Of a stretch of DNA of 64,000 nucleotides, positions 26,824-34,139 are shown piece after piece. A program made the position numbers and the translations under genes. Position 1 is the stretch's first letter; every line of letters begins with the position of its first letter. The notes under the pieces are model-generated. The model was not told where the DNA came from. It did not search any database and was given only the letters and a program-made list of their open reading frames with translations. The stretch lies in NCBI GenBank assembly GCA_963700375.1, contig CAVOXF010000006.1:1-64000 (forward strand), given 5' to 3'. Source of the DNA: JAHEEL01 sp963700375 (GTDB lineage Bacteria; Actinomycetota; Acidimicrobiia; Spongiisociales; UBA5794).

Positions 26824-27045
26824 CAACCCAGGCGGGCCAGGATCGGCGTCATCGTCGGCCTCCTACTCGTCGTTGTCGATCTCGCCTTGGCCTTCGCAGC
26901 GTTTGCGTTGCTGGCGGCCGGGTGCGGGTACGTCGGAAACTGCCAGTTCTTTGACTATGAACTACTGATCCCGTTCGGCGTAGGAGGGTTTGGTGTGCTC
27001 CCGAAGGGTGTCTTGCCCTCGTCCGAACAAGTTCGGATGATCTGA
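26824..27045 (+). pseudogene. Open remnant encoding a membrane segment, directly after the LRR gene
   Basis: The frame of the LRR gene stays open for 73 codons after its stop and encodes RIGVIVGLLLVVVDLALAFA..., a clear hydrophobic helix. A Cys/Tyr stretch (GCGYVGNCQFFDYELL) and a stop at 27043-27045 follow. No ATG or GTG start fits ahead of the helix. It is either the 3' end of a lost membrane-protein gene or, less likely, an extension of the LRR protein by stop-codon readthrough. Confidence 0.4.
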
Positions 27046-27057
27046 CAACCCATGCCA

Positions 27058-27086
27058 AGGTGCTCGGGCCTGAGACCCGAGCACCT
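27058..27086. terminator. Strong hairpin between convergent genes
   Basis: An 11-bp perfect stem, AGGTGCTCGGG pairing with CCCGAGCACCT around a 7-nt loop, lies between the LRR gene side and the end of the broken protease gene. There is no long T run, but its place and symmetry suggest a bidirectional terminator. Confidence 0.65.
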
Positions 27087-27106
27087 CTCCTCAGGGTCAG
27101 CTACGT

Positions 27107-27958
27107 CTACGGCAGCGTCAGGAACCCACCGAGGAAGTCCCTCGCCGCCTCCGTGTCCATCCGGTACGTCGTGTCGAGCGCCTTGCACTGGGCATCACCC
27201 GTGACAGTGATCGATGCCACAATGTTCGTCTCAACACCATCGATCCAGATGAAGTGCGGGCCGCCCGAGTCGCCATAGCAGGTCCCTCCGTCGCCGGTCG
27301 CCGGAGTCATCGGCAACCGCAGCCACGCCTTCGTCAGCGAGTGGAACCCCTGGACTGCGACGTTGCGATCGAGTTGTCGAGGATGCTCGCGGGCCCACCC
27401 TGCTGGGTATCACGAACAGTGCCGTACCCGACCGTCGTGAAGAGCGTGTCCTTCAACAGGTGGTCAGCCTTCAAGCCGTCGAGCAACCCCGCCTCCGGCA
27501 ACTGCGCCGTCGGCAGGCCGGGAGTCTCGTCGAGCTTGATGAGACCCACGTCGTGGGCGTCCGATGCTGCGGGCAGCCCATACATTGGATGGATGTAGTA
27601 CTCGTCGATGGCATAGAACGTGCCGGACGTGACGTCTGCAATCGTCGGATCGAACGTGACCTTCACGTCGGAACCAGGGAAACGGTCCATGGTCCCAGTA
27701 CTCGATCGGATCGAGACAGTGTGACAGCGGTCAGGAACCAGCCGTCAGCGAGCAGCGTCCCCGAACACGCCTGAAGCACCTCGCCGTCGACGGGAAGAAC
27801 GGATCACCATCGACCCGACAAACGGATGATCCGTTCCATCAAATTCGCCGTTGGTGATCGCCGATGTCGGGGCAACCCCGAGCATCGCCAACAGCACCAA
27901 AGCCACAAGCAGCACACCGATTCGGTGCCTTCTGCTGCGTGATAGTGAACTCGACATG
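27107..27958 (-). pseudogene. Secreted trypsin-like serine protease, frameshifted
   Basis: An S1-family protease can be followed through three frames. The ATG at 27958 has an excellent AGGAGGGGAGAG site and starts a signal peptide (RIGVLLVALVLLAMLGVAPTSA) and ITNGEFDGTDHPFVGSM. Further pieces read CSGTLLADGWFLTA then HCLDP (active-site His, after a shift near 27726), GSDVKVTFDP (shift near 27692) and DAHDVGLIKLD with the active-site Asp. The last part reads VAVQGFHSLTKAW (shift near 27367) and CYGDSGGPHF with the active-site Ser. All three triad positions are readable, so decay is recent, but no intact protein can be made. Confidence 0.85.
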
Positions 27959-28132
27959 CACTCTCCCCTCCTAGCGGTCGGTTCGTCGAACGTACGCACC
28001 AACACTACCCGCTGCCCCAGAGCCACAAAGTGGGCATCTCCGTAGTTCTGCCTAGGCCGGAACTAGTCCACGATCATCGCACACAACCCTTCTTCCCTAC
28101 CGAGTCCTACTCGGTCACAATCCCGACCTGGT

Positions 28133-28297
28133 ATGGAAGACATCTTGAGACATCCGCCCGGACCCGCCTGCACGTCGTGTGGCAGCGTGGCGGTCGTAGA
28201 AGTTGCGGGCAACTACCTCTGCGCCGAGCACGCCATCGAAGCCATGGACACCGCTACCGGACCGGCAGTCGAGGAGACCACGACCGCCCGGATGTGA
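28133..28297 (+). CDS. C2CH zinc-finger-like microprotein, copy 3
   Basis: This 54-residue protein has Cys13-x2-Cys16-x13-Cys30-x2-His33, identical in spacing to copy 1 at 17043. The core is PACTSCGSVAVVEVAGNYLCAEHAIEAM. The tail differs (TATGPAVEETTTARM). It lies inside the island, upstream of the YjjG-like phosphatase, with no strong ribosome binding site. Shared spacing and the CAEHAI block with copy 1 support a real gene family. Confidence 0.58.
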   Translation: MEDILRHPPGPACTSCGSVAVVEVAGNYLCAEHAIEAMDTATGPAVEETTTARM

Positions 28298-28440
28298 CAC
28301 TGTGCGGACCCTCGCTGACCGGCCCTCCCCAACGGATCAGGAGCAGGGGTTTGCCCCACTTCGGAACCCTGATCTCGGATTCGCCTCGCCACGACATGGG
28401 TGAACGACCCGGGGGCCTCTAGCCTCCGGGAACCAACGGC

Positions 28441-29124
28441 ATGCGATACACGACACTCCTCTTTGACCTCGATCACACACTCTTCGACTTCGACACGTCC
28501 GAAACCGAAGCGTTCACTGCTGCTCTCGCAGGCGCAGGCATCAAGCTCGGGGACGGATACCACGAACGGTTCGTCTCAATCAACCGGGCACTGTGGCGAC
28601 GTGTCGAGGCTGGGGAACTGACACCGAACGATGTTCGTGTCGTCCGCTTCGAACGGCTATTTGGCGAGGTCGGCGTCGACGCCAACGCCCACCGTGTGGC
28701 CGACGACTACCTCATCGGTCTGGGTGCCTACGGCGGCCTGTACCCCGGTGCCCGCAGCCTGCTCGACGAACTCTCTGACGTGGCATCCCTCGCCCTCGTA
28801 TCGAACGGCATCGGACAGGTCGTGCGAGACAAGGTCGAACGCCTCAACCTCGACCGCTACTTCAAGGCCATCGTCATCTCGGGCGAGATCGGGATCGCCA
28901 AGCCCCACCCAGGGTTCTTCGACGTTGCGTTCGAACGCCTCGGTCATCCCGACAAGTCGACAACACTGATGATCGGCGACAGCCTCGCCTCCGACATCAC
29001 AGGGGGCATCGACTACGGGATCGACACCTGCTGGTACACGCCCGACACCGACACGGAGCCGATACCCACACCGACCTTCCGGGTCAAGAACCTCGCCGAC
29101 ATACCGGCCATCGTCAAGGGCTAG
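28441..29124 (+). CDS. HAD-family phosphatase, YjjG-like nucleotidase
   Basis: This 227-residue haloacid-dehalogenase hydrolase resembles the YjjG (noncanonical pyrimidine nucleotidase) group, which removes phosphate from (often damaged) pyrimidine nucleotides. The HAD motifs are LLFDLDHTLFDFD (motif I nucleophile Asp), ALVSNGIG (motif II Ser), IAKPHPGFF (motif III Lys) and MIGDSLASDITGG (motif IV). A helical cap lies between motifs I and II. The ATG at 28441 gives a normal start. It is one of the few intact metabolic genes inside the island. Confidence 0.88.
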   Translation: MRYTTLLFDLDHTLFDFDTSETEAFTAALAGAGIKLGDGYHERFVSINRALWRRVEAGELTPNDVRVVRFERLFGEVGVDANAHRVADDYLIGLGAYGGLYPGARSLLDELSDVASLALVSNGIGQVVRDKVERLNLDRYFKAIVISGEIGIAKPHPGFFDVAFERLGHPDKSTTLMIGDSLASDITGGIDYGIDTCWYTPDTDTEPIPTPTFRVKNLADIPAIVKG

Positions 29125-29265
29125 CGCCGCCGGCCCTGTCCGGGTGCTTCCGGTCCGCGAGGGCGTAGCCCGAGCACGGCCGTTCCGGGGTGGGGGGTGG
29201 GGGCGTGGGACGTTCGGAGGGAGGCCACCCTGCATCCAAGCTTCCGGGGCCGCACCTAGATGCCG

Positions 29266-29945
29266 CTACGAGTCTTCACGTTCGAAACGTTCGGCGAGTC
29301 TCTGACCCAGGTCCTCGACCCATTCGAGCACCTCGTTGTTCTCGTCGGCAGCCTGTAGCAGCGTCCAGCATTCTTCGAAGATTGGCCAAGCCTCTTCGAA
29401 CTCCTTCTCGTCGATATCGGCGGCCTCGCTAGCTGACCCGGCTCGCCCTTGGAGGCTGTAGGCGACGATCCGTTCCCGGGTTTCATCATCTGCGTTGTCG
29501 AAGACGCAGACGGCTGTGCTTCGCGGCGGCGTACAGGTTGAGGCGCAGATCTCCGCACTGCTGCGCTGCGTCGAGGGCGACACCTCCGATACGAATCCGT
29601 TCCTCTCTGGGCAGCGAGGTGAACACGTCTACCGCCTCGATCTTCTGCGACAGAGGGGGACTCCCCGATGACGCCATCTGCTCCAGGTCGGTGAGCGCCG
29701 CACGGGTGGCTGCGGTGTCGAGGGCCTGCAAGATACTGGGGGCGATACATTCAGCTTCGTCGACCGGGTAGTTCGTCGGGCCGCTGAGGGCAAACCCGTG
29801 AAAGAAGGGGTCCTCGATCGGCGATGATCTCGGCGAGCCAGGCAGCCGTCGTCTCCTGAGTGTCGTCAGCCGTGTCGCTACACGAACACAACAGCGATAC
29901 GACGAGACCGACCGGTATCAGCCACCGCCAAGAGAACGGCTGCAT
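29266..29945 (-). pseudogene. Broken paralogue of the lipoprotein at 23120
   Basis: The ATG at 29945 starts a lipoprotein signal (LVVSLLCSCSD). The mature part then reads TTAAWLAEIIAD, shifts frame near 29813 into DPFFHGFALSG and ECIAPSILQALDTAATRAALTDLEQMA, continues through CGDLRLNLYAA, and shifts again near 29515 into AVCVFDNADDETRERIVAYSLQ. It ends VLEWVEDLGQRLAERF. Each piece aligns with the 23120 lipoprotein in order. Two frameshifts make it non-functional. The two copies sit near opposite ends of the island and in opposite directions. Confidence 0.8.
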
Positions 29946-30063
29946 CGTCGGGACTCCTCAGGGTCGTCCAGGACCGCCCCTCAAATCGTGGTCCGGTGGC
30001 CTCTGCGCAGCCAGGGGCGTCAGGCCCTAACGCACTCCAGCAGGCGAGTCGCATCTCTCGTCG

Positions 30064-30591
30064 CTAGCGCCCATCGGCGTCGTCAAGAACGGCCCGGCAC
30101 CTCGGAGTCTTGGATCCGGCGTGCCTTTTCCTGACGAGTGTGAACCGACTCGACGAACAGCCTTCGGCGAGCGACGCAACCACAACAGCGACCACAGCGA
30201 GCACCGCCCCCCAACCGAGTCCACAGTTGATCTCCGCATAGGGGTTGGTCGCACCGGTGTGGCAGACCGAGTCGAACGGAAACAGCCACCATGCCAAGGC
30301 TGTGCCGCCGACGAGCAGGACCGGCCATGCCAGTATTCCGAGCAGCCACAGGTGGCGTTGACTGATGCCCTCGACCGGGTCGTCGATATCCCGGACACCC
30401 GCCACCATCGCGGCGACGAGGAGCGCCGCAAACCACGTCACCACGCCAACGACGAGCAGCGTCCTCATGCCGAGATTGTCCGCCTGAGGCGCCGGTGCGT
30501 CAACCGTCGGCAACCAGCCCACGGGCAGGTGCACGATGGCGTGGATGTGCCATGGCATCGTTGGTGACCGTTCGGCCGCTTTCGTAGGCAT
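30064..30591 (-). CDS. Putative small membrane protein
   Basis: This is a 175-residue product if the ATG at 30591 is used; starts at 30606 (TTG) or 30468 (ATG, just before the first helix) are possible because no ribosome binding site is convincing. Three hydrophobic segments are visible: LLVVGVVTWFAALLVAAMV, LWLLGILAWPVLLVGGTALAWWLF, and a GWGAVLAVVAVVVASLA stretch. The tail is basic. Two Cys flank the loop before the third helix. No family was recognised. Confidence 0.5.
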   Translation of the reverse strand: MPTKAAERSPTMPWHIHAIVHLPVGWLPTVDAPAPQADNLGMRTLLVVGVVTWFAALLVAAMVAGVRDIDDPVEGISQRHLWLLGILAWPVLLVGGTALAWWLFPFDSVCHTGATNPYAEINCGLGWGAVLAVVAVVVASLAEGCSSSRFTLVRKRHAGSKTPRCRAVLDDADGR

Positions 30592-30736
30592 TGGTTCTCG
30601 CCGCAACCCGTACGCCCACCGGCAAACCGATATGACACGCTGAGGATCAGTCAGACACGTTTCTGGATGGTATTGACCGTTCAGGTGCCGCAGCCGAGCG
30701 GCCTGGGCAGTATTGGATGCAGCAGACGGGCTGAGC

Positions 30737-30948
30737 GACGCCCACGACCTGCGTCGTACTGCGGGACCCGCCTGTTCGTCGCTGACCGGTGGACACCGGG
30801 AGACGTCCAGGAATACCTCGGACTATCGAGATCCACGAATGACCCTCGGCACCTACACCAAGATCAACGCCGCAAACCTTCCACAGCCCTCATCGATGAC
30901 ACATACGTTCGACGTGAATTGTGGGGTTGGCGTGGGGTTGAGCCCCTT
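30737..30948 (+). pseudogene. Tyrosine integrase remnant (catalytic C-terminus)
   Basis: Pieces of a tyrosine recombinase C-terminus are spread over two frames: HDLRRTA (the HxLR box), then in another frame LFVADRWTPGDVQEYLGLS, then back in the first frame DPRMTLGTYTKINAANLPQPSS with the nucleophile Tyr, ending NCGVGVGLS. At least two frameshifts and loss of the N-terminal two thirds show that it is dead. It lies 65 bp from tRNA-Val(GAC), whose 3' end is the attachment site, so it is probably the integrase that inserted this island. Confidence 0.75.
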
Positions 30949-30981
30949 CGAGGACTATCGAAGGCAACCCCAGAAACGACA

Positions 30982-31006
30982 GAAGCCCATACTGCGTATG
31001 GGCTTC
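30982..31006. terminator. Hairpin downstream of the tRNA cluster
   Basis: There is a perfect 10-bp stem: GAAGCCCATA pairs with TATGGGCTTC around a 5-nt loop. On the minus strand it follows the 3' end of tRNA-Val(GAC) and is followed by a T-containing stretch, as expected of the terminator for the three-tRNA transcript. It could also stop transcription leaving the integrase remnant. Confidence 0.75.
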
Positions 31007-31012
31007 CGTCTG

Positions 31013-31058
31013 GTGGGCGCTACTGGGATTGAACCAGTGACCTCTGCCGTGTCGAGGC
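31013..31058. repeat. Right attachment-site copy, inside tRNA-Val(GAC)
   Basis: This 46-bp stretch is identical at 44 positions to 21160-21205. It covers the 3' half of the functional tRNA gene from the anticodon loop to one base beyond the discriminator. Confidence 0.85.
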
Positions 31059-31085
31059 AGCGCTCTGCCGCTGAGCTAAGCGCCC
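31014..31085 (-). tRNA. tRNA-Val (anticodon GAC)
   Basis: This is a 72-nt tRNA with acceptor GGGCGCT/AGCGCCC, anticodon stem CTGCC/GGCAG and loop TCGACAC, giving anticodon GAC. The T arm is ACTGG-TTCAATC-CCAGT. Position 33, normally an invariant U, is C in this gene and also in the displaced fragment at 21160. CCA is not encoded. It is the last gene of a tRNA-Gly, tRNA-Cys, tRNA-Val minus-strand cluster and the island's attachment site. Confidence 0.93.
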
Positions 31086-31108
31086 GTTGTGGGCATTGTA
31101 TCCCGACG

Positions 31109-31179
31109 AGGCGACGCCGGGAATCGAACCCGGGTTCAGGGTTTTGCAGACCCTTGCCTCACCACTCGGCCACGTCGCC
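31109..31179 (-). tRNA. tRNA-Cys (anticodon GCA)
   Basis: This 71-nt tRNA on the minus strand has acceptor GGCGACG/CGTCGCC and discriminator U. The anticodon stem is AGGGT/ACCCT with loop CTGCAAA (GCA), and the T arm is CCGGG-TTCGATT-CCCGG. It is the middle gene of the cluster. Confidence 0.95.
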
Positions 31180-31219
31180 GAAACCTCCGTCAACAAAGGG
31201 CGGCCAAGACCGCCCTCCG

Positions 31220-31292
31220 AGCGGACGACCGGATTCGAACCGGCGACCTCAACCTTGGCAAGGTTGCGCTCTACCAGCTGAGCTACGTCCGC
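31220..31292 (-). tRNA. tRNA-Gly (anticodon GCC)
   Basis: This 73-nt tRNA on the minus strand has acceptor GCGGACG/CGTCCGC, anticodon stem CAACC/GGTTG with loop TTGCCAA (GCC), and T arm GCCGG-TTCGAAT-CCGGT. It is the first gene of the three-tRNA cluster. Confidence 0.95.
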
Positions 31293-31329
31293 GCTGCGCG
31301 GGATGCTACCACGGGCCGATTTGAATCAT

Positions 31330-31758
31330 TCATGTGCCCGTCGACCCGAACCCACCTGAACCGCGGGTGGTATCCGGAAGTTGCTCGACAATCTCGAATT
31401 CCTGGACGGCGACCGGGACGACGACCAGTTGTGCAATCCGATCGCCACGCTCGATCCGAAACGCCTCGTCGGAAAGGTTGACGAGCACCACCTTGATCTC
31501 GCCGCGATAGCCCGCATCGACGAGACCAGGGCCATTGACCACCGATATGCCGTGCATCGCAGCCAGTCCGCTGCGCGGCGTCACGAAACCGGCGTACCCG
31601 TCCGGAATTGCCACAGCAATCCCGGTTGGGACAACGGCTCGCTCCCGCGGCCCGAGCTCGATACGGCTGCGGGCACGCAGGTCCACGCCGGCGTCGCCTC
31701 GGTGGGCGTGCGCCGGGATCGGGAGTCCGTCATCGAGACGCTGCAGCGGGATTCTCAT
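31330..31758 (-). CDS. dut: dUTP diphosphatase
   Basis: This trimeric all-beta dUTPase hydrolyses dUTP to dUMP and PPi, keeping uracil out of DNA. The 142-residue protein shows the five dUTPase motifs: GDAGVDLRA, PRSGLAAMHGISVVNGPGLVDAGYRGE, NLSDEAFRIERGDRIAQLVV and the flexible C-terminal RGSGGFGSTGT. The ATG at 31758 gives the expected start; the frame continues upstream without support. It lies just upstream of the tRNA cluster in minus-strand terms. Confidence 0.95.
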   Translation of the reverse strand: MRIPLQRLDDGLPIPAHAHRGDAGVDLRARSRIELGPRERAVVPTGIAVAIPDGYAGFVTPRSGLAAMHGISVVNGPGLVDAGYRGEIKVVLVNLSDEAFRIERGDRIAQLVVVPVAVQEFEIVEQLPDTTRGSGGFGSTGT

Positions 31759-31869
31759 CAATTCGCACCTGGATCGCTTCGGAGCGATGGTATCGCCCGC
31801 GTGAACGCCACGGTGCCCCAACTGTCGGTCTGTCAGCGGTATCTTGCTGTCAACCAATCAGACGGGTCC

Positions 31870-32985
31870 ATGGCCAAGAAAGTTCAAGAGCCTCTCCTCC
31901 CCGGCAACGATGGCCGGTGGTTCCTCGAGGTGGCGGGAGTCGTTGACTTGCCGCCCAGCCCCACGTCAAGCTACGCCGCGCTCGAGGACCTCGATCCTCC
32001 GCCGCCGGTCGTCGCCTCGGAGACCGCGGCCGTAGCGGCCCGAACCGCCGCGGTATCCGGATCGCTCACCGACAGCGACGACCACGACGAGGACACCTTC
32101 GTGCCGGTTGCGGAACCATCCGGAGACCCCCTCAACAACTGGCAGCCCGATGATGTCTCACATCGCCTCGGGCGCCACGGGTTCGGTCGCTGGGTTGCCG
32201 CAGCCGTCGTCATCGCCCTCCTCGCTGCGCTCGGAGCTGCGGCCTACTTCCTCCCCCGCCAGGTCCAGGAGGAAGCGAATGGTCTCGCTGCCGACTACCA
32301 AGAATCGCTCACCGCACTCCGCAACGAGCTCCCCAACTCCCAAGCCGCTCTGCAGAATCTCACGGATGCGGAAAGCTCGCCCGAAGCGGTCTCGTCCGCC
32401 GTACCGGCGATCGGCGACCTCAATGCGAGGGCGACCATCGTCGTCGGCCTCGCCACGGCGCCGCTCCCAGACACACCTCCCTTCGTGCCGCGCACGCCGC
32501 TGGAAGCGCTCGAACCGACCCGTACATCGATGCTCATCATCGGTGCGGAAGCCGAAGGAATCTCCGGACGTCTTGCGACCACCTTCACCTACCGTTCCAC
32601 CGTTCCGCTCCTCTTCTCCACACCCGACCTACCCACACAGGCGGAATCCGCAGAAGTGGACGCCCTCAGCGTGCCGCTCGCCGAGTCGCTCGCTGACACG
32701 GCCCGCCTGATCGCGGACCTTCCACCCGATCCGACGTTCGCTGCCACCCGTGAACTCGCCACGAGTGCCTCACAGCGGTACGCGACGTGGCAACTGGAAT
32801 ACCTCGATGCCCTGAGGGAAGGCGATATAGCGCGCGCCACCGGATTGATTGCGGAACTCAACGCCGCCCGGGATGCAATTCAGGAATCGCTGAACGTCGC
32901 GCTGGCCGAGGTGCGGGCCGAGGTCGACCCGAAGATCGTGAGCCTTGCGGCCGAGACCGAGACGGCCATTGGAGCGATCCCGTAG
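31870..32985 (+). CDS. Single-pass membrane protein of unknown function
   Basis: This is a 371-residue protein that I do not recognise. The N-terminal about 110 residues are Pro/Ala/Asp-rich and probably cytoplasmic and disordered. One transmembrane helix follows (WVAAAVVIALLAALGAAAYFL), then an Ala/Leu-rich, helical, probably extracytoplasmic part of about 240 residues. The ATG at 31870 follows a GACGGGTCC context. It diverges from dut and converges with nrdR. Confidence 0.65.
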   Translation: MAKKVQEPLLPGNDGRWFLEVAGVVDLPPSPTSSYAALEDLDPPPPVVASETAAVAARTAAVSGSLTDSDDHDEDTFVPVAEPSGDPLNNWQPDDVSHRLGRHGFGRWVAAAVVIALLAALGAAAYFLPRQVQEEANGLAADYQESLTALRNELPNSQAALQNLTDAESSPEAVSSAVPAIGDLNARATIVVGLATAPLPDTPPFVPRTPLEALEPTRTSMLIIGAEAEGISGRLATTFTYRSTVPLLFSTPDLPTQAESAEVDALSVPLAESLADTARLIADLPPDPTFAATRELATSASQRYATWQLEYLDALREGDIARATGLIAELNAARDAIQESLNVALAEVRAEVDPKIVSLAAETETAIGAIP

Positions 32986-33006
32986 TCGACCCTCGTGGCC
33001 GCTCGA

Positions 33007-33456
33007 TCAGCCCTGTTGCTCGAGCGCTGCGACTTCCCGTCCGAAGTCCTCGGCGCCTTGGAAGTCCTTGTAGACCGAGGCGAAGCGCAGGTAGGCCACC
33101 TCGTCGATCTCGCGCAATTCGGCAAGCACCGCCCGGCCGAGTTCATCGCTCGTCACGAGGCCCGAACCGCCTCGTGCTGACGATTCGACCCTCGATACGA
33201 TGTCGGAGATCGATCCGATGGAGACCGGTCGGTCGGCGAGGGCGAACTCGAGACCACGTCTCAGCTTCTCACGATCGAACGCCTCGCGGCGCCCATCCCG
33301 TTTGATGACCATCGCGCCCTTGGCCGAACGTTCGAAGGTCGTAAAACGTTCGCCGCACACAACGCACTCGCGGCGCCGCCGGATCGCGGCACCGTCTTCT
33401 GCCGGGCGTGAATCGATCACGCGAGTGTCTTCAGTTGTACAGAGAGGACAACGCAT
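33007..33456 (-). CDS. nrdR: Transcriptional repressor NrdR
   Basis: NrdR represses ribonucleotide reductase genes in response to ATP/dATP. The 149-residue protein starts with the zinc ribbon MRCPLCTTEDTRVIDSR...RRRRECVVCGERFTTFE (four Cys), followed by the ATP-cone domain (VIKRDGRREAFDREKLRRGLEFAL to the YLRFASVYKDF end). The ATG at 33456 gives the canonical start. Adjacency to the LysM gene and the SOS boxes matches the actinobacterial lexA-nrdR neighbourhood. Confidence 0.96.
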   Translation of the reverse strand: MRCPLCTTEDTRVIDSRPAEDGAAIRRRRECVVCGERFTTFERSAKGAMVIKRDGRREAFDREKLRRGLEFALADRPVSIGSISDIVSRVESSARGGSGLVTSDELGRAVLAELREIDEVAYLRFASVYKDFQGAEDFGREVAALEQQG

Positions 33457-33574
33457 CGAGGCCGAGGCTACACCATGCGGTTCGTTGCGGCTCAGCCCAC
33501 CACCGTCCGACCTGCCGATCCCGGGACCGATGTCGTACCGATGGGCGTTGACCATGCCGAGAAGCCGGTCGGTC

Positions 33575-33871
33575 TCAGTCCGCGTCGGTGTCGGGGATGC
33601 TCAGCCTCTGCCCGACCTGCAGGAATGCCCCTTCGAGGTCGTTGTAGGCCTCGATCGTTGCGACGGTCGACCGCACATCTCCTCCGGGATCGGTGATCTC
33701 TGCAGCGATGGACCAGAGGGTGTCGCCGGCGTGGACCCGATAGTCGATGGTCGGGGCCGGCGCCCCACCGCTCATCGCATGAACGGCAGTCGCGAGGAGG
33801 AGCACAAATGCTGCAACGGTCGTGGAGATGATGACCAACGCTCGGACGCTGGTGCTTCGCTGCGTGATCAT
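33575..33871 (-). CDS. LysM-domain membrane protein, probable SOS division inhibitor
   Basis: This 98-residue protein has one N-terminal membrane helix (ALVIISTTVAAFVLLLATAVHAM) and a C-terminal LysM peptidoglycan-binding domain (YRVHAGDTLWSIAAEI...VGQRLSIP). That is the architecture of YneA and its actinobacterial counterparts next to lexA, which halt division during the SOS response. GAGGAGGAG lies 6 nt before the ATG at 33871. Three LexA boxes lie 126-196 bp upstream, supporting SOS control. The division-inhibitor role is inferred from architecture, location and these boxes. Confidence 0.82.
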   Translation of the reverse strand: MITQRSTSVRALVIISTTVAAFVLLLATAVHAMSGGAPAPTIDYRVHAGDTLWSIAAEITDPGGDVRSTVATIEAYNDLEGAFLQVGQRLSIPDTDAD

Positions 33872-33996
33872 TTGTGTCTCCTCCTCGGTCGTCGACTTGC
33901 CGTTTGCCGACTCGTGTCGGCGCTGTGCGGTGGGCCCGTGCCCACCATGTGAACGTACTGAACGGGTGTGACAGGAAACGGAGACCTCCTGTCGAC

Positions 33997-34067
33997 CGAA
34001 CATCTGTTCGCATCACCTCGTACTGTATCGAACATGTGTTCGGTCGTCAAGTCGAACATGTGTTTGG
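33997..34067. promoter_or_regulatory. Three LexA (SOS) boxes in a divergent promoter region
   Basis: There are three close matches to the CGAAC-N4-GTTCG consensus: CGAACATCTGTTCG at 33997-34010, TCGAACATGTGTTCGG at 34028-34043 and TCGAACATGTGTTTGG at 34052-34067. They lie between the LysM gene (minus) and the HTH_42 gene (plus), so both could be LexA-repressed. Three boxes in 71 bp suggest tight, cooperative repression. Confidence 0.9.
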
Positions 34068-34139
34068 TGGTGATTCGTTGCCGTCGGGGTGCAGAAGAAG
34101 TGCGCTGCGGGCCTTCCCCACATCGGCTTGACTGACACG

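Larger units (their letters stand above)
21160..31058. mobile_element. Degraded integrative element in tRNA-Val(GAC)
   Basis: A 46-bp sequence at 21160-21205 recurs in the same orientation at 31013-31058 with 44 of 46 bases identical. The right copy is the 3' part of an intact tRNA-Val(GAC) gene, while the left copy is a fragment cut off in the anticodon stem. An integrase remnant lies directly inside the right end. This is the classical layout of an element integrated at a tRNA 3' end. The roughly 9.9-kb interior carries secreted, membrane and lipoprotein genes and no core genes. At least four of its genes are broken, so the element is probably immobile. No replication or conjugation gene is seen. 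Confidence 0.82.

Noticed and set aside
29125..29265. G-rich stretch before the lipoprotein pseudogene as a regulatory element
   Set aside because: It contains runs such as GGGGTGGGGGGTGGGGG but no clear symmetric or repeated structure linked to a gene start.
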